A stretch of DNA of 64,000 nucleotides from the NCBI GenBank assembly GCA_022749755.1, contig CM040445.1:10561182-10625181 (forward strand). The letters are read 5' to 3'. The notes beneath the pieces were generated by a model. That model had not been told where the DNA came from and did no database searches. It saw nothing but the letters and a program-made list of their open reading frames with translations. The translations under genes were made by a program, and so were the position numbers. Position 1 is the first letter of the stretch. Each line of letters begins with the position of its first letter. Of the stretch, positions 45,435 through 56,676 are shown piece after piece. This DNA is from Azadirachta indica. Its lineage: Eukaryota > Streptophyta > Magnoliopsida > Sapindales > Meliaceae.

Positions 45435-45965
45435 GAACCTCATGCTTATACTTGCCAATTGAAAAGGAAACTAAAGCTTACTTGGTTACCCTCACTTCTC
45501 CACATTTATTCAACCATTGCAATTTGTATGGTTTAGGATGCTTTTTGGTAGTCAAATTCAGCTTATCTACTAACAAAGTACTAGCAACATTAGTACAATG
45601 TCTACTATCAATAATCATAATACATACCTTATCCTTCACATGGCATCTTGTGTGGAAAATATGCTCACGTTGTTCTTCATCAACATCATCCCTAGCCTGT
45701 ATACTTAGGGCTCTTCTTGTAACCAACAAATCACCATGCACGGGTTCTTCAATTTCAACATCAGAACAATTATCCAATGATGGCATCTCATCCTCACTTG
45801 AGCTAGCACTTTTTATTTCTCTATTCTCTAACATAATCATAACTCTTTTGTTTGGGCATTGAGAAGTAATATGCCTAAATCTTTGGCACCTAAAACACTT
45901 AACCTCATGTGACTTAAAATAAGTTTTAGTTTTAGTTTTACCTTTAAAAACAACAACAGAATCCT
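45435..45965 (-). pseudogene. Family B gag end and protease start (B1)
   Basis: An open minus-strand frame carries the zinc knuckle CFRCQRFRHITSQCP (about 45860-45905), an acidic stretch with SSSEDEMPSLDNCSD, and the protease start. The catalytic region reads IMIIDSRHCTNVASTLLVDK: DSR stands where relatives in the window have DGG, so the essential glycine is lost. The frame continues across the C insertion into 35839 and below. On the other side it is cut by the A4 LTR at 45966, and the rest of gag lies at 51766-52571. Confidence 0.85.
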
Positions 45966-46768
45966 TGATGCAAACGAAGTTGCGCAATCACGCAAACAAG
46001 AGAAGAAATTCACACATAAGGCTGGAGATACTCAATTGCAATTTTATATGATTCGCTAAGCGCGCCAAGTGGACCGATTACAAGAGTTAGAGTCAAGACA
46101 TTGCAAAGTGCCTTAAATGAACTAATTAAAAAGATGTGTGATTCAAATGCAATTCAAAATACACGTCTTAAAGAATTAGGCTCAGTGAACATCATTCAAG
46201 CGACCAGAATCCAAGAAGACTAATATAGAAATGTTTGAAAATTATAATCCATTTCTGTGATTTTTAAGAATCTTAAAATGATGTAATTACTTACATTATA
46301 CACGTATGATGTCATTGCTTGTGTCATATATATATGACGTCATTGCTTACGTTTTCATGTTTGAAATTTGTAAATTTAAAAGTCACAAATTTGTATTTAG
46401 TTTGTCAAATTGGTAGGTAGGATTGTTGGCCTAACCTTGACATTTTCCCTTTATATTTGCCTATAAAATGGCTTTCATTTTTGAAATGAAATAAGTAATT
46501 TTGAGTGTTAAGTTATTTCTTACAAGTTCTTATTTTTGGACTTTTCAAGTCTAATTTCTTGTGACGTTCAAAACAACCAAACCTATTATCTAGATTTTTA
46601 AGTGTTTTCTGAAAGATTTTTAGTGCGGTGTTTGAGTAATCATAATCTTGGTTCTTATTTACATAGGTATCAGGTCAAAACTCAATAAACTTGTATCTTG
46701 GGAAAATTTTGTGGTTCTTTACTATATTTAGTGTTGATTTCGTCATATTATTAGCAAGGTTTGTATCA
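45966..46768 (+). repeat. 5' LTR of A4, 803 bp
   Basis: Starts TGATGCAAACG and ends TTTGTATCA. The coding tail GPITRVRVKTLQSALN is recognisable at 46070-46120. A TGACGTCA site is at about 46336 and a TATAAAATGG box near 46460. The primer site that follows is degraded (TGGCATCAAAACG at 46771). Confidence 0.85.
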
Positions 46769-47298
46769 TTTGGCATCAAAACGTTGGCTCCAAGGCAAGT
46801 TTAAGTTATCCTTTAAATTTTATTATTCCTTTACTTCTTCAATTAGAATTTTGAAAAAAAAAAATATTGTGGCCAAATTCCACCTTGACTGGTCCAAATT
46901 CAAATTTTGTATTTTACTTCTTTGAATTTATTTTGAATTCACATTTTTATTTCTAGTTCTTATAAAAGAAATAAAGCAAAAAAAATAAAAAAATAAAGAA
47001 ATAAAGAAAAAAGAAGAAAAAAGAATTGTTGTTATCCATTATATTCATAATTTCTTATAGTATTGACCTAATATTCTTTACTTTTAATCCAATATAGTCA
47101 TTGGTTGCATCAATTTATTAAGAATCGCTTGTTGAACCTTGTGATTTGTTTTAATTGCTTCTCATCTTAAATTACCACTTAAATTTTGATTAAGATGTGC
47201 GAATGTGAGGAAATTTGAGTACTTAAACACGAAAGTCAATGAAAACACGTGGGGGAGTACTTGTGAGGTTTCTAACTTTATCTTACAGATTTTAAATA
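46769..47298 (+). other. Untranslated leader of A4
   Basis: Noncoding, homologous to 14255-14789, with A-rich tracts at 46853-46865 and 46975-47020. It contains GAAAACACGTGGGGGAGT shortly before gag. No gene is seen. Confidence 0.6.
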
Positions 47299-48370
47299 TG
47301 TCTCATAATTAAGAAAAAAATTCAACCTCAGGGGTACAACAATCAACCACTTCGAACCTACAATTGCAAGCATTATTGGGGGAGATGAGACTGATGATAA
47401 GGGCTGAGTTAGAACCAATCCATGAGAGGATGGATAGGTTGGAAGAAAAGATATTAAGAGGGCAACATCAAAGCTCTTCCATTAGATAACCAGCTAGGCA
47501 AGTACAACCAAGGGTATGGGGTAATATTGAGGATGATGAGGAGTTAGATGAATCACCAATTAACCGGGGCAGGAATTTGCGTGGTTATAGGATTAAAGAA
47601 GCTAGGTTGGGTAGACCTAAGTTGGATAATGATTTAGGAAGCATTAAGGTGAAAATTCCACCGTTCCAAAGTAGAAATGATCCTGAAGCTTATTTAGAGT
47701 GGGAGAAGAGAATAGAGATGGTTTTCGATTGTCAGAACTACTTTGAGATCAAAAAGGTAAAACTTGTGGCCATTAAATTTACTGATTATGCTATTATTTG
47801 GTGAGATTAATTGTTGAAGGATAGGAAAAAAAATCAAGAACATTCTGTTGAGACGTGGAATGAGATGAAGACAATAATGAGAAGACGTTTCATTCCAAAC
47901 TACTACCACCAGGAGTTGTTCAATAAATTGCAGCGTCTAACTTAAGGATCCAAAAGCGTGGATGAATACTACAAAGAGATAGAGGATAAAGAAGCTACCA
48001 TGGCTAGGTTAGGAGAAGAGCAAACGTGGTGCAGATGTAACATTATGTAGAGTTGACAGATATGCTACACCAAGCCATTAAAGTTGAGCAACAATTGAAG
48101 CAAAGAAACATGGTTAGAAGAGAAGCAAGCACGACTGCTACAAACTCATGGAGATCAACCCCTAAATGGTAGGAATTTCCATTAACAAAGTCTAAGTCCG
48201 AAGCTTCTAAAGATGCCAAACAAGTTATGCAGCAAAAATAAGGTAACATTGAACCCACTGCTTCTAGAAATCGTGACATTAAGTGTTTTAAATGTTAAGG
48301 CAGGGGTCATATAGCTAGCTAATGTCCAAATAAAAGGTTAATGGTGATCAATGCTCAAGGAGAGATTGAG
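47299..48370 (+). pseudogene. Family A gag (copy A4), broken
   Basis: The ATG at 47299 matches the A2 start, but a TAA follows after four codons. The gag core is readable (KIPPFQSRNDPEAYLEWEKR, 47650-47710), with a stop where relatives have Trp-Trp near 47803. A deletion removes part of the region around 48000. The zinc knuckle near 48280-48325 has two of its codons turned into stops (CFKC followed by TAA, and a lost Cys context). This copy cannot make particle protein. Confidence 0.75.
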
Positions 48371-49160
48371 TTGGAAGGAGAAGAAGAAGACAAAATAAAA
48401 GATATGCCACCTCTTGAAGACATCTACGAAGAGCGATATACTGCAGAAGGAGAATTATTAGTGGCAAGATGAGCTTTTAGCGCTCAGGTTAAAGAAGAAG
48501 AAAATGATCAGCGGGAGAACCTGTTTCACACTCGGTGTTTCATCAACAACAAAATTTGCAACGTTATAGTTGATGGAGGAAGTTGCACCAACGTGGCCTG
48601 CACCGAATTAATGGAGAAGTTGTCATTACCTACCATGAAACATTCACGACCGTACCGACTTCAATGGCTAAACAATTGTGGAGAAATTAAGGTAACAAAA
48701 CAAGTGTTGGTAGCATTTTCTATTGGCATGTATGAGGATGAGATCCTTTGTGATGTGATACCTATGCACGCATGTAACATCCTTTTGGGCAGACCATAGC
48801 AATATAATCGACGAGTCACACACGACGGTTTCATCAATAAATACAAAAGGCAACGTATATCACTTGTACTATTGACTCCAAAACAAGTTCTCGAAAACTA
48901 ATTAAAGATGCAAAATGCGAGTGAAAAGAGAAAAGAATACGAGAAAGGCAAAATTGTGAAAGAGAGTGAGAGGAAAAATGAGAGAGTTGTAACGTTGATG
49001 TGTGAGAGGGAAAAAAATACAATTTCATTGCAAAAAAAAGTGAGATAAAGAGAGTTTTACTTTCACAACAGCCTCTTATAGTACTTATGTACAAGGAGGC
49101 ATTTTTGTGTACTAACGAGCTTATCGGATTTTTGCCGAGTAATGTTATATTTCTTTTGTA
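48371..49160 (+). pseudogene. Family A protease and linker (copy A4), broken
   Basis: Protease motif VDGGSCTNVA is readable near 48568-48598, preceded by a stop at about 48470. The C-terminal strand CDVIPMHACNILLGRP ends at a Trp-to-stop change near 48797. A short deletion removes several residues at about 48842, and the Lys/Glu linker follows. The order and spacing match A2. Confidence 0.7.
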
Positions 49161-49932
49161 GGAATTCAAGGATGTCTTTCTTAAAGAGGTGCCCCTTAGT
49201 TTACCTTCAATTTGAGGAATTAAACATCAAATTGATTTTATACCCAATGCAACAACTCCAAACCGACCAGCCTATAGAAGTAATCCCGAGGAGACGAAGG
49301 AACTTCAACGACAAGTTAATGAGTTGATGGAGAAAGGGTATGTTAGAGAAAGCATGAGTCCTTGTATGGTTCCAGTGCTATTAGTGCCGAAGAAAGATGG
49401 GACATGGAGGATGTGTGTTGATTGCCGAGCTGTCAACAATATTACGGTAAAGTATCGGCATCCCATTCCTTGATTAAATGATATGTTAGATGAATTACAT
49501 GGATCTTGTGTATTTTCTAAAATTGATCTTAAGAGTGGATACCATCAAATTAGGATGAAAGAAGGGGATCAGTGGAAAACTGTATTTAAAATAAAATATG
49601 GTTTGTATGCATTGTTAGTTATGCCTTTTGGGTTAACTAATGCACCTATTACTTTCATGAGACTTGTAAATCATGTTTTGCGTGCTTTCATTGGCAAATT
49701 CCTAGTAGTCTATTTTAATGATATCTTGATTTATAGCAAAAATTTGGACGATCATGTTGAACACTTAAAACTTGTTTTAAAGGTTTTAAGGAAAGAAAGG
49801 TTATTCGCTAATTTTAAAAAATATACATTTTGCATGGATAAGCTTGTGTTTCTTGATTTTGTTGTAAGTGCTAAAGGGATTGAGGTCAACAAGGAGAAGG
49901 TGAAGGCAATTTAAGAATGGTCAACGCCTACT
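49161..49932 (+). pseudogene. Family A reverse transcriptase (copy A4), catalytic change
   Basis: RT coding runs through two frames with breaks near 49212 and 49471. The open part at 49483-49914 holds [19 protein letters not shown] and then [13 protein letters not shown]: the first catalytic Asp of the usual F-D-D is Asn here, which should abolish polymerisation. [20 protein letters not shown] leads to a TAA at about 49912 and then RNase H. Confidence 0.8.
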
Positions 49933-50500
49933 TTGACAAATCAAGTAATAAGCTTTCATGGATTGGCCATTTTTTATCGGCGCTTTACTCGAGATTTTAA
50001 TAGCATAGTTGCACCCTTAACCGAAGTTATCAAGAAGAATGTTCCGTTCAAGTGGGGAAAAGAGCAAGAAATAGCATTCATAACTCGTAAAGAAAAATTG
50101 ACTAGTGCACCTTTACTTGTTTTACCTCACTTTGTTAAAACATTTGAAATTAAGTGTGATGTTTCAGGTACAGAAATTGGAGGCGTACTAATGAAAGAAG
50201 GAAGACCGATTGTGTACTTTAGTGAGAGACTAAATAGGAAGTCTTTAAACTATCTCACTTATGACAAAGAACTGTATGCATTAGTTCGAACTATGAAAAT
50301 TTGGCAGCATTACCTTTGGCCCAAAGAGTTTGTAATTCATACGGATCACGAATCTTTGAAATATTTAAAGGTATAGCACAAATTAAGCAAACGTTATGCC
50401 AGATGGGTGGAGTTTATTGAGACATTTCCTTAGATGATCAAATACAAATAAGGCAAAGAAAACATAGTTTCTGATGCACTATCACGCAGGTATGCTTTAC
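49933..50500 (+). pseudogene. Family A RNase H (copy A4)
   Basis: The frame 49933-50376 encodes the connection region ([20 protein letters not shown]) and RNase H with [18 protein letters not shown] and [20 protein letters not shown]. It ends at a TAG near 50374. The rest ([14 protein letters not shown] to SDALSRRYALL) continues to about 50500 with further stops. RNase H would remove element RNA after copying. Confidence 0.75.
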
Positions 50501-51396
50501 TTTCAACCGTTGATACTAAATTGCTTAGATTTGAGTACATTAAGGAGTTGTATGCAACAAATTCTAATTTTTGTGACTTGTTTAAGAATTGCACTAAGGG
50601 AGTATGTGGGAAGTTCTATTTACATGATGGTTTCCTATTTCGAGAAAATAAATTACCTGTTCCATATTCATCCTTGCGTGAGTTACTTGTTCGAGAAGCA
50701 TATGGTGGTGGTTTAATGGGTGACTTTGGCGTAGCAAAGACTTTAGACATTTTGCATGAACATTTCTTTTGGTCGTACATAAAGCGTGACATAGAAAAGG
50801 TTTGTGCAAGATAGATTACTTATAGGCAATCTAAGTTTAGGCAACAACCACATGAATTGTATACACCACTTCTTATTCCTAATGCACCTTGGGTCGATAT
50901 TTCTATTGATTTTGTTTTGAGATTACCCAGGAAAAAGAGGGGAAGAGACTCAATTTTTGTGGTTGTTGATAGGCTTTTTAAGATGGCACACTTTATTGCA
51001 TGTCATAAAACCGATGATGCATCACATGTAGCTGATTTATTTTTCAAAAAAGTTGTTAGGTTGCATGGAATGCCTAAGACTATTATCTCAAATTGAGACG
51101 CAAAAAACGGAACAATATGCCAAGCAAGCCAATAAATAACGCAAGAAGGTTGTCTTTGAATCTGAAGATTGGGTTTGGTTACATATAAGGAAAGAACGTT
51201 TTCTTGAGCAAAGCCATTTTAAACTTCTACCAAAAGGAGATGGCTCATTTCGAGTAGTGGAATGCATTAATGACAATACCTACAAACTTGAACTATTAGG
51301 CGAGTATAGGGTTAGTATAAGCTTTAATGTTTCTAACTTATCTCCTTGTGATGTAAGTAGCGATTTGAGGACAAATCCTTTTCAAGAGGGGAAGAA
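50501..51396 (+). pseudogene. Family A integrase (copy A4), core partly deleted
   Basis: The zinc region is readable in 50521-50814 (REAYGGGLMGDFGVAKTLDI, FFWSYIKRDIEKVCAR) with a stop replacing part of the CxxC. The first catalytic Asp is kept in [15 protein letters not shown] (50857-51096). After HGMPKTIIS the sequence jumps at about 51092 to the C-terminal part (EQYAKQAN), skipping the second Asp and the Glu. The GPY/F region (SFRVVECINDNTYKLEL) and SDLRTNPFQEGKN lead to the polypurine tract. Confidence 0.75.
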
Positions 51397-51765
51397 TGAT
51401 GCAAACAAAGTTGTGTAACCACGCAAACAAGAGGAGAAACTTACACATAAGGCTGGAGACACTTAATTGCAGTATCTATATGATTCACTAAGCGTGTCGA
51501 GTGGATCGATTACAAGAGTTAGAGTCAAAACATTGCAAAGTGCCTTAAATAGACTAATTAAAAAGATGTGTGATTCAAATGCAGTTCAAGATACATGTCT
51601 TGAAGAATTAAGTTCAGTGAACATCATTCAAGCGATCGGAGTTCAAGAAAACTAATATAGAAATGTTCAAAAATTATAGTTCATTTGTGTAATTTTTAAG
51701 AATTTTAAAATGAGATAATCACTTACATTATATACATACGACGTTATTGCTTATGTCATATTAAG
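51397..51765 (+). repeat. 3' LTR of A4, truncated
   Basis: Starts TGATGCAAACAAAG and encodes the tail to about 51655. It breaks off after TTGCTTATGTCATATT, well before the TATA box, and is followed by B1 gag on the other strand. Confidence 0.8.
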
Positions 51766-52571
51766 GTAGCTTGTTGTGCTTCTAATTAGAATTCCATGAA
51801 GAACTAGAAACCAATGCAAATCTGAACCTTTTTTATTTGATTTGCTTTTCTATTTTAATGAATTTGTGCAATAGCTCCTCCATCTCTATATAGTATTGTA
51901 AATCAACCACATCTGTAATCTCCTTATTTAAACTGCCAACGAATCTTGCCATTGTTGCTTCTCGATCTTTTTCTATGTTTGCTCTAATCATTGCTATCTC
52001 CATCTCCTTGTAATAATTCTCTACACTCATGGAACCTTAAACTAGCGCTTGCAACTTTCTATGCAAATCTCTATAGTAATGGCTAAGTATAAATCTCTTG
52101 CGCATTACCAATTTCATCTCTTCCCATGACCAAATTGACCTCTCTATGATCCTATGTCTATTGATCACCAATTGATCCACCATATACTTGCATAATTTTT
52201 GAACTCTAAACCTGCTAGTTTTATTTTCTTCTTCTCAAAGTAATTATGGCAATCAAATACGTGTTCAACCTTTCTTTTCCACTTCAAGTATAGTTCGGGA
52301 TCATTCTTTCCTTGAAAGGTCAGAATCTTCATTTTTGTGGTCCCCAAATTGCTATCTCTTTTTGAAACTGTTTTCTTACCTCGTTAGAACTTGATTTCTC
52401 CAAATTCAAGTCATCTTCCTCTTCATCTTTAAACACACGTCTTCTAGTGGTTTTTGATATAGATGGCGATTGCAATTCATCCAGTCTAGTATTCAACTTT
52501 CTAAATTGTTTGTTAACAGCCTTTATGAACATTTTCATGTCAACTTCTTGTGATTCTCCTTCACTACTCAT
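51766..52571 (-). pseudogene. Family B gag (B1), N-terminal and core part, broken
   Basis: The start codon 52571-52569 opens MSSEGESQEVDMKMFIKAVN; an upstream in-frame ATG at 52634 would add 21 residues and is less likely because relatives start with short polar sequences. The core is in pieces: KILTFQGKNDPELYLKWKRK (52330-52270) and [20 protein letters not shown] (52030-51970), with a frameshift at about 52345 and a stop near 52030. At about 51830 a serine-rich stretch in another frame leads to the A4 border. The zinc knuckle lies across A4 at about 45900. Confidence 0.75.
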
Positions 52572-53470
52572 GTTTATAACCTGCAAAACTTGTTGTAAAT
52601 TAAAGAAATTTATTTCTCCCTCATGTGTTTGCACTCAATTCATATTGTTATCACTCATGTTTCACACTAATTTAATGATGGTCTCACCACTTTCTCATTT
52701 TATCACTCAAGCCAGCCCCCTTTATGTTTTTAAAGAATAAAAATTAACAAATCTCAGGAGCAATCGGTTGGATGGTGTCAAATCTCAAAATCAGAACGTT
52801 AAAGATTTAGTTAAGGCAAACGACAATAAGAAAGAAAATTAAAAGAGTCAAGAAAATAAGAAAATTTCAAAAAGAAGTAAAAAACATTTAAAAGAAATCA
52901 CTAGAATGCAATAAATTGAAGAGCAAAGCTAAAAGACATAAATGCGCAATTGAACTCGAGTAGGATAAATAAAATATGGAGTATAGAATTAAATTAATTT
53001 AGCTATAGTAATTCTTATTTGATAAGGATTACTATTGTTTAAGAAAAAGGAATTTTAACTTGAAAAGGAATATATAACTAGCTTTGAATTAGTCAACTAG
53101 TCAAATCCTAAAACAAAAAAGGAAAAGAGATTATATTATAGCTTATTTGACTAGGAATATGACCTTGCGGTTTAAGAAATTTCTTTTATGCAAAGAATTA
53201 AAATTTGCAATCTAACTCCCTTTTTTTGTTTTTTTATTATTTTTTTTAATTTTTTTAATTTTTTTTAATTGGATCTTTCTTTCAATCTTTCTCTTCTTTT
53301 TTTTTTCACTAAATTAAACACACAATTCGGAACTAAATCTATTCAAAACACAAAGAAGACGAAAAAATTTTAAGGAAGCTATGCAAAGACAACACAAGAA
53401 TCGAACAAAAGTCAAAGAAAAACACAAAATAAGATAAGTAAAGGATAAGTAACCTATTTCTAGAGCTAAA
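52572..53470 (-). other. Untranslated leader of B1
   Basis: About 900 bp, noncoding, with T-rich and A-rich tracts (53218-53310 in plus view). The same leader is present in plus orientation at 63101-63740. It contains CTCATGTGTTTGCACTC near 52620, comparable to the phrase before gag in A and D. Confidence 0.65.
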
Positions 53471-53482
53471 CCTCTGATACCA
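53471..53482 (-). other. Primer binding site of B1
   Basis: The minus strand reads TGGTATCAGAGG, two bases from the LTR edge at 53485. It is a one-mismatch form of the initiator Met tRNA site. Confidence 0.8.
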
Positions 53483-53484
53483 AA

Positions 53485-53795
53485 TAATAAGAACCCACTA
53501 GATAACCTGCTCTATAAACTCTTGAATCAATTGTTATGCTCACCCCAAGAATTAAAAAACAAGTTGTAGATGATCAGATTAGAACTTAAGAAAAATAAAT
53601 CCTTAAAATTCCAATCTTGAAGACGCCATAAAAGTTGATCACTTCTTTGATAAGTCAAGATATTGTATTTTACTAAGAACATAAGAAAGTAAAGTTACGA
53701 TTGCTCAAAATATCTCAATATTATTAATGATGTAATAATTATTCGTTTACATAGTAGTAGCCTTTATAGGCATAAAAACATTAGTTTAAAATTAT
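53485..53795 (-). repeat. 5' LTR of B1, truncated
   Basis: Only the 311 bp next to the primer site remain (TAATAAGAACCC in plus view). The sequence breaks near TTTATAGGCATAAAAACA, at the TATA box region, and continues as family B pol on the opposite strand. Confidence 0.75.
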
Positions 53796-55128
53796 GTGAT
53801 TAGGTACAAACATGGAAAGGAAAATGTTGTTGCTGATGCACTATTTAGGAGGTACACATTACTTACATCTTTGCAAACTAAGTTACTTGGTTTTGAATTG
53901 ATTAAGGGCTTGTCTGCTAATGATTCTGATTTCAGCCAAGTACGGAATGCATGTGATTAGTGTGCGTTTAGTGATTTCTATAGGCATGAAGGATTTCTGT
54001 TTAAAAAAGATAAATTGTGTGTGCCTATTTGTTCTGTTCGTGAGTTACTTGTTAGAGAAACTCATGGAGGCGGCTTGATGGGATACTTTGGTGTGCAAAA
54101 GACTTTAGATATATTGCATGAGTATTTTTATTGGCCTAATATGAAGTATGATGTACAATCTATTTGTGATAAGTGCATTATATGTAGGCAAAGAAAATTT
54201 AAAGTTAAATCGCATGACTTGTATACCTCTTTACCAGTGCTTACCCAACCTTGAATTGATATTTCTATGAATTTTGTTTTAGATTTACCAAGGTCTGAAA
54301 GTGGTAAGGATAACATATTTGTTGTTGTTAATAGGTTTAGTAAAATGGCTCATTTCATTGCATATTGTAAAACCAATGATGCAATACATATTGCTAAGTT
54401 ATTCTTTAAAGGGGTTGTTCGTTTGCATGGTTTGCATAAGACAATAGTTAGTGATAAAGATGTTAAGTTATTCAGTCATTTTTGGTGTACTTTATGGAAT
54501 AAATTAGGAGCTAAACTCTTATTTTCTATTGTTACATATCTGCAAACAGATGGCCAAACTGAAGTAGTTAATAAGACACTCACTACTTTATTACGTGCTA
54601 TAATTCAAAAGAACTTAAAGCAATATGAGAAGTGTTTGTCACATATTAAGTTTGCATATAATAGGTCTGTTCATTGTACTACTTCTTTTTCACCTTTCGA
54701 AATTGTTTATGATTTTAATCCTTTAACTCCTGTGGATATTTTACCTTTACCTATTAATGAACATGCTAATCTTGATGGTAAGAAAAAGACAGATTTTGTG
54801 AAGGATTTTTATGCCAAAGGGCTAACATTGAAAGGAACAATAAGCAATATGCTAAGCAAGCTAATAAGGGGCGTTTGAAGATTGTTTTTGAACCTACAGA
54901 TTGTGTTTGGGTGCCTATGCGTAAGGAGAGATTTCCTACACAAAGGAAATCGAAATTGCAGCCTAGAAGAGATGGTCCAATTCAAGTCTTGAAGAGAATC
55001 AATGATAAGGCTTACAAACTAGATTTATCAGACAACTATACTAATGTTAGTGTGACTTTTAATGTTGTTGATTTATCTTTGTTTGATGTAGGTGATTTGA
55101 GAATGAATTCTTTTAAGGAGAGAAGGAA
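53796..55128 (+). pseudogene. Family B RNase H end and integrase fragment, broken
   Basis: Plus-strand coding starts at the end of RNase H (YKHGKENVVADAL) and covers nearly all of integrase. The zinc region is CVPICSVRELLVRETHGGGL to CDKCIICRQ (54015-54254). The first catalytic Asp is replaced by Asn ([11 protein letters not shown], about 54262), while [10 protein letters not shown] and [10 protein letters not shown] supply the second Asp and the Glu (54267-54878). The GPY/F module IQVLKRINDKAYKLDL is in 54875-55128. Stops at 53845, 53958 and 54252 and a frameshift near 54820 break it. It is joined head-on to the B1 LTR remnant, so it comes from a second B copy in opposite orientation. Confidence 0.8.
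55115..55128 (+). other. Polypurine tract of the plus-strand B fragment
   Basis: AAGGAGAGAAGGAA directly precedes TAATGAAGATCGAGG, the start of a B LTR. It marks the LTR border independently of B1. Confidence 0.65.
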
Positions 55129-55296
55129 TAATGAAGATCGAGGTGCTGACCAAATAGTTCAAGCTAACATTTCTAAATATTTTTAAGATCCTTTGCAAGG
55201 AATCGGTGGTCCAATGACTAAGGTAAGGACAAAGAGAATGAAAGAGGCTTTATAAGTCTTAATCATGGAAGTGCATGACAAAGAAGCTATTCTGAC
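55129..55296 (+). repeat. Start of a family B LTR, truncated
   Basis: Matches the B1 LTR start and encodes the tail (IGGPMTKVRTKRMKEAL). Homology ends after AAGAAGCTATTCT. The next 69 bp (55297-55365) match nothing I can place. Confidence 0.7.
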
Positions 55297-55365
55297 CACT
55301 ATATGCCATGTGACTTAAAATAAGACTTGGACTAGCCGCATTAGGATTTTAGTTTACATAGACAA

Positions 55366-55918
55366 CCTACTATAAGAACTCTTGAATCAATTGTTATGCG
55401 TACTTCAGGAACTAAAAAATAAGTTGTAGATGATCAGATTATAACTTAAGAAAATAAATCCTTAAAATTCCAATCTTGAAAACGCCACAAAGGTTGATCA
55501 CTCTTTTGATAAGTCAAGATGTTGTATTCTATCAAGAACACAAGAAGGCAAAGCTACGGTTGCTTGAAATATCTCAATATTATTAATTACGTGATGATTA
55601 TTCGTTTACATTGCCTTTTTTTTCATTGAAAATAATATTGAGGATCAATGTTCTGAATTTCAGAACAATGTTAGCCCCATATAAATAAGCTAATAAAAAA
55701 ATTCTAAATAAAATAGAAATTCAAAATTAAGTAGGAATAGAAAATCCTAATTTATATAAGAATAAAAATCTAAATTAAAGAAAAAACTATAATTTTAGTC
55801 TAATTAAAAAACATAAAAATAATGATCTTAAACAAATTGGAAAACTAATTTTATATTAAATAACGAGTCTTCAAAAGCCCAAATTATCAATGTGGTATTA
55901 GGATTTAATAGCACAGAG
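55366..55918 (-). repeat. Family B LTR, inverted, truncated at both ends
   Basis: Begins AGACAACCTACTATAAG, lacking the terminal TGATAAGAAC, and ends in the phrase TAGCACAGAG. About 36 bp including the TATA region are replaced by about 110 bp of other sequence (55612-55725), which contains the near-perfect palindrome GTTCTGAATTTCAGAAC (55650-55666). Confidence 0.7.
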
Positions 55919-56662
55919 ATATTTTATTCTTTTCTTTGCAACTCATTTGAATTCTTATCATGCATTCAGCTCATCTCTTGTAATTTGGCCCACTTAAAAA
56001 GTTTAATGGATTATATGAATGCTACCCTTAATTCTTTCCAAGCTCACATGAGAGTTTTCTATCTTGTATGCATGGTTATATAGCTTTGTTCACAATATTC
56101 TCCTCCTCTTGACGAAGATTTGTTCTCAAATCTAGTTTAGCAATAATTGAACAAGAAGGAAGAAAAAACTTGGCCACAATTTTTTTCACGTTATTTTTAT
56201 TTCTTTTGTTTTTTCCTTCAGAACGTTAATTCGAAAAAGAAGGAACAACTAAGCAACTAGATGATCAACAAACTTGTCTTGAAATCAACTAATATAAACC
56301 TCGTCAACAATGTGACAAACCCCAATACTGAACATAATATTGAACCTTGCCAACAATATAACAAAACTTAAAACTAACGTGATAATAAATCTTGTCAACA
56401 ATGTGACAAAAATCTAACAACAAATGTGATATGGAACTTCAAGATTTTTAAGATGTAAATTTGTTGAACCTTGACCCGTTATCTAATAAGATAAGAACTA
56501 AGAACTGCAGTTGTTTGAAGATGCCACACCAAAAATCTCAAGAACTACTAAAGGATCAAGGTAATAAGTTTAGTTATTGAACGCCACAAGAATATAATTC
56601 TTGATAAGTTTACAAGTTTTTGACTTATTAAAAGAGTGATCAACTATAAATGGAGATCATTT
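55919..56662 (-). mobile_element. Degraded family A-like LTR and leader pieces
   Basis: On the minus strand three pieces resemble family A. At 56470-56610 is the LTR end region, with TTGTGGCGTTCAA and TTTTTGGTGTGGC. At 56150-56290 is a leader-like part. At 55925-56130 is an end-of-pol and LTR-start stretch including AACAAATCTTCGTCAAGAGG. The order is scrambled and divergence is high, so this may be a related family. No open gene is seen. Confidence 0.45.
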
Positions 56663-56674
56663 GTTCTGATACCA
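56663..56674 (-). other. Primer binding site beside the B LTR at 56677
   Basis: The minus strand reads TGGTATCAGAAC two bases from the LTR edge. Only about 15 bp of B leader follow before A-like sequence begins. Confidence 0.6.
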
Positions 56675-56676
56675 AA

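Larger units (their letters stand above)
45966..51765 (+). mobile_element. Element A4: family A retrotransposon inserted in the B1 gag
   Basis: 5' LTR 45966-46768, leader, gag from 47299, protease, RT, RNase H, integrase, polypurine tract AAGAGGGGAAGAA at 51384-51396, and a 3' LTR from 51397 that is cut off near 51765. B1 gag coding is found on both sides. The 3' end of the LTR and the right target duplication are missing, so no duplication can be confirmed. It is the most complete A copy in the window but is badly mutated. Confidence 0.85.
33457..53795 (-). mobile_element. Element B1: inverted family B retrotransposon opened by nested insertions
   Basis: The pieces of one minus-strand B element are, from its 3' end: LTR 33457-34214, pol 34228-35839, protease and zinc knuckle 45435-45965, gag 51766-52571, leader and primer site to 53471, and a truncated 5' LTR 53485-53795. 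The gaps are filled by a C solo LTR with a D complex (35840-45434) and by element A4 (45966-51765). The protease frame continues across the C insertion with target duplication GAACC on both sides. Without insertions the element would be about 5.4 kb, shortened by an internal pol deletion. Confidence 0.85.
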
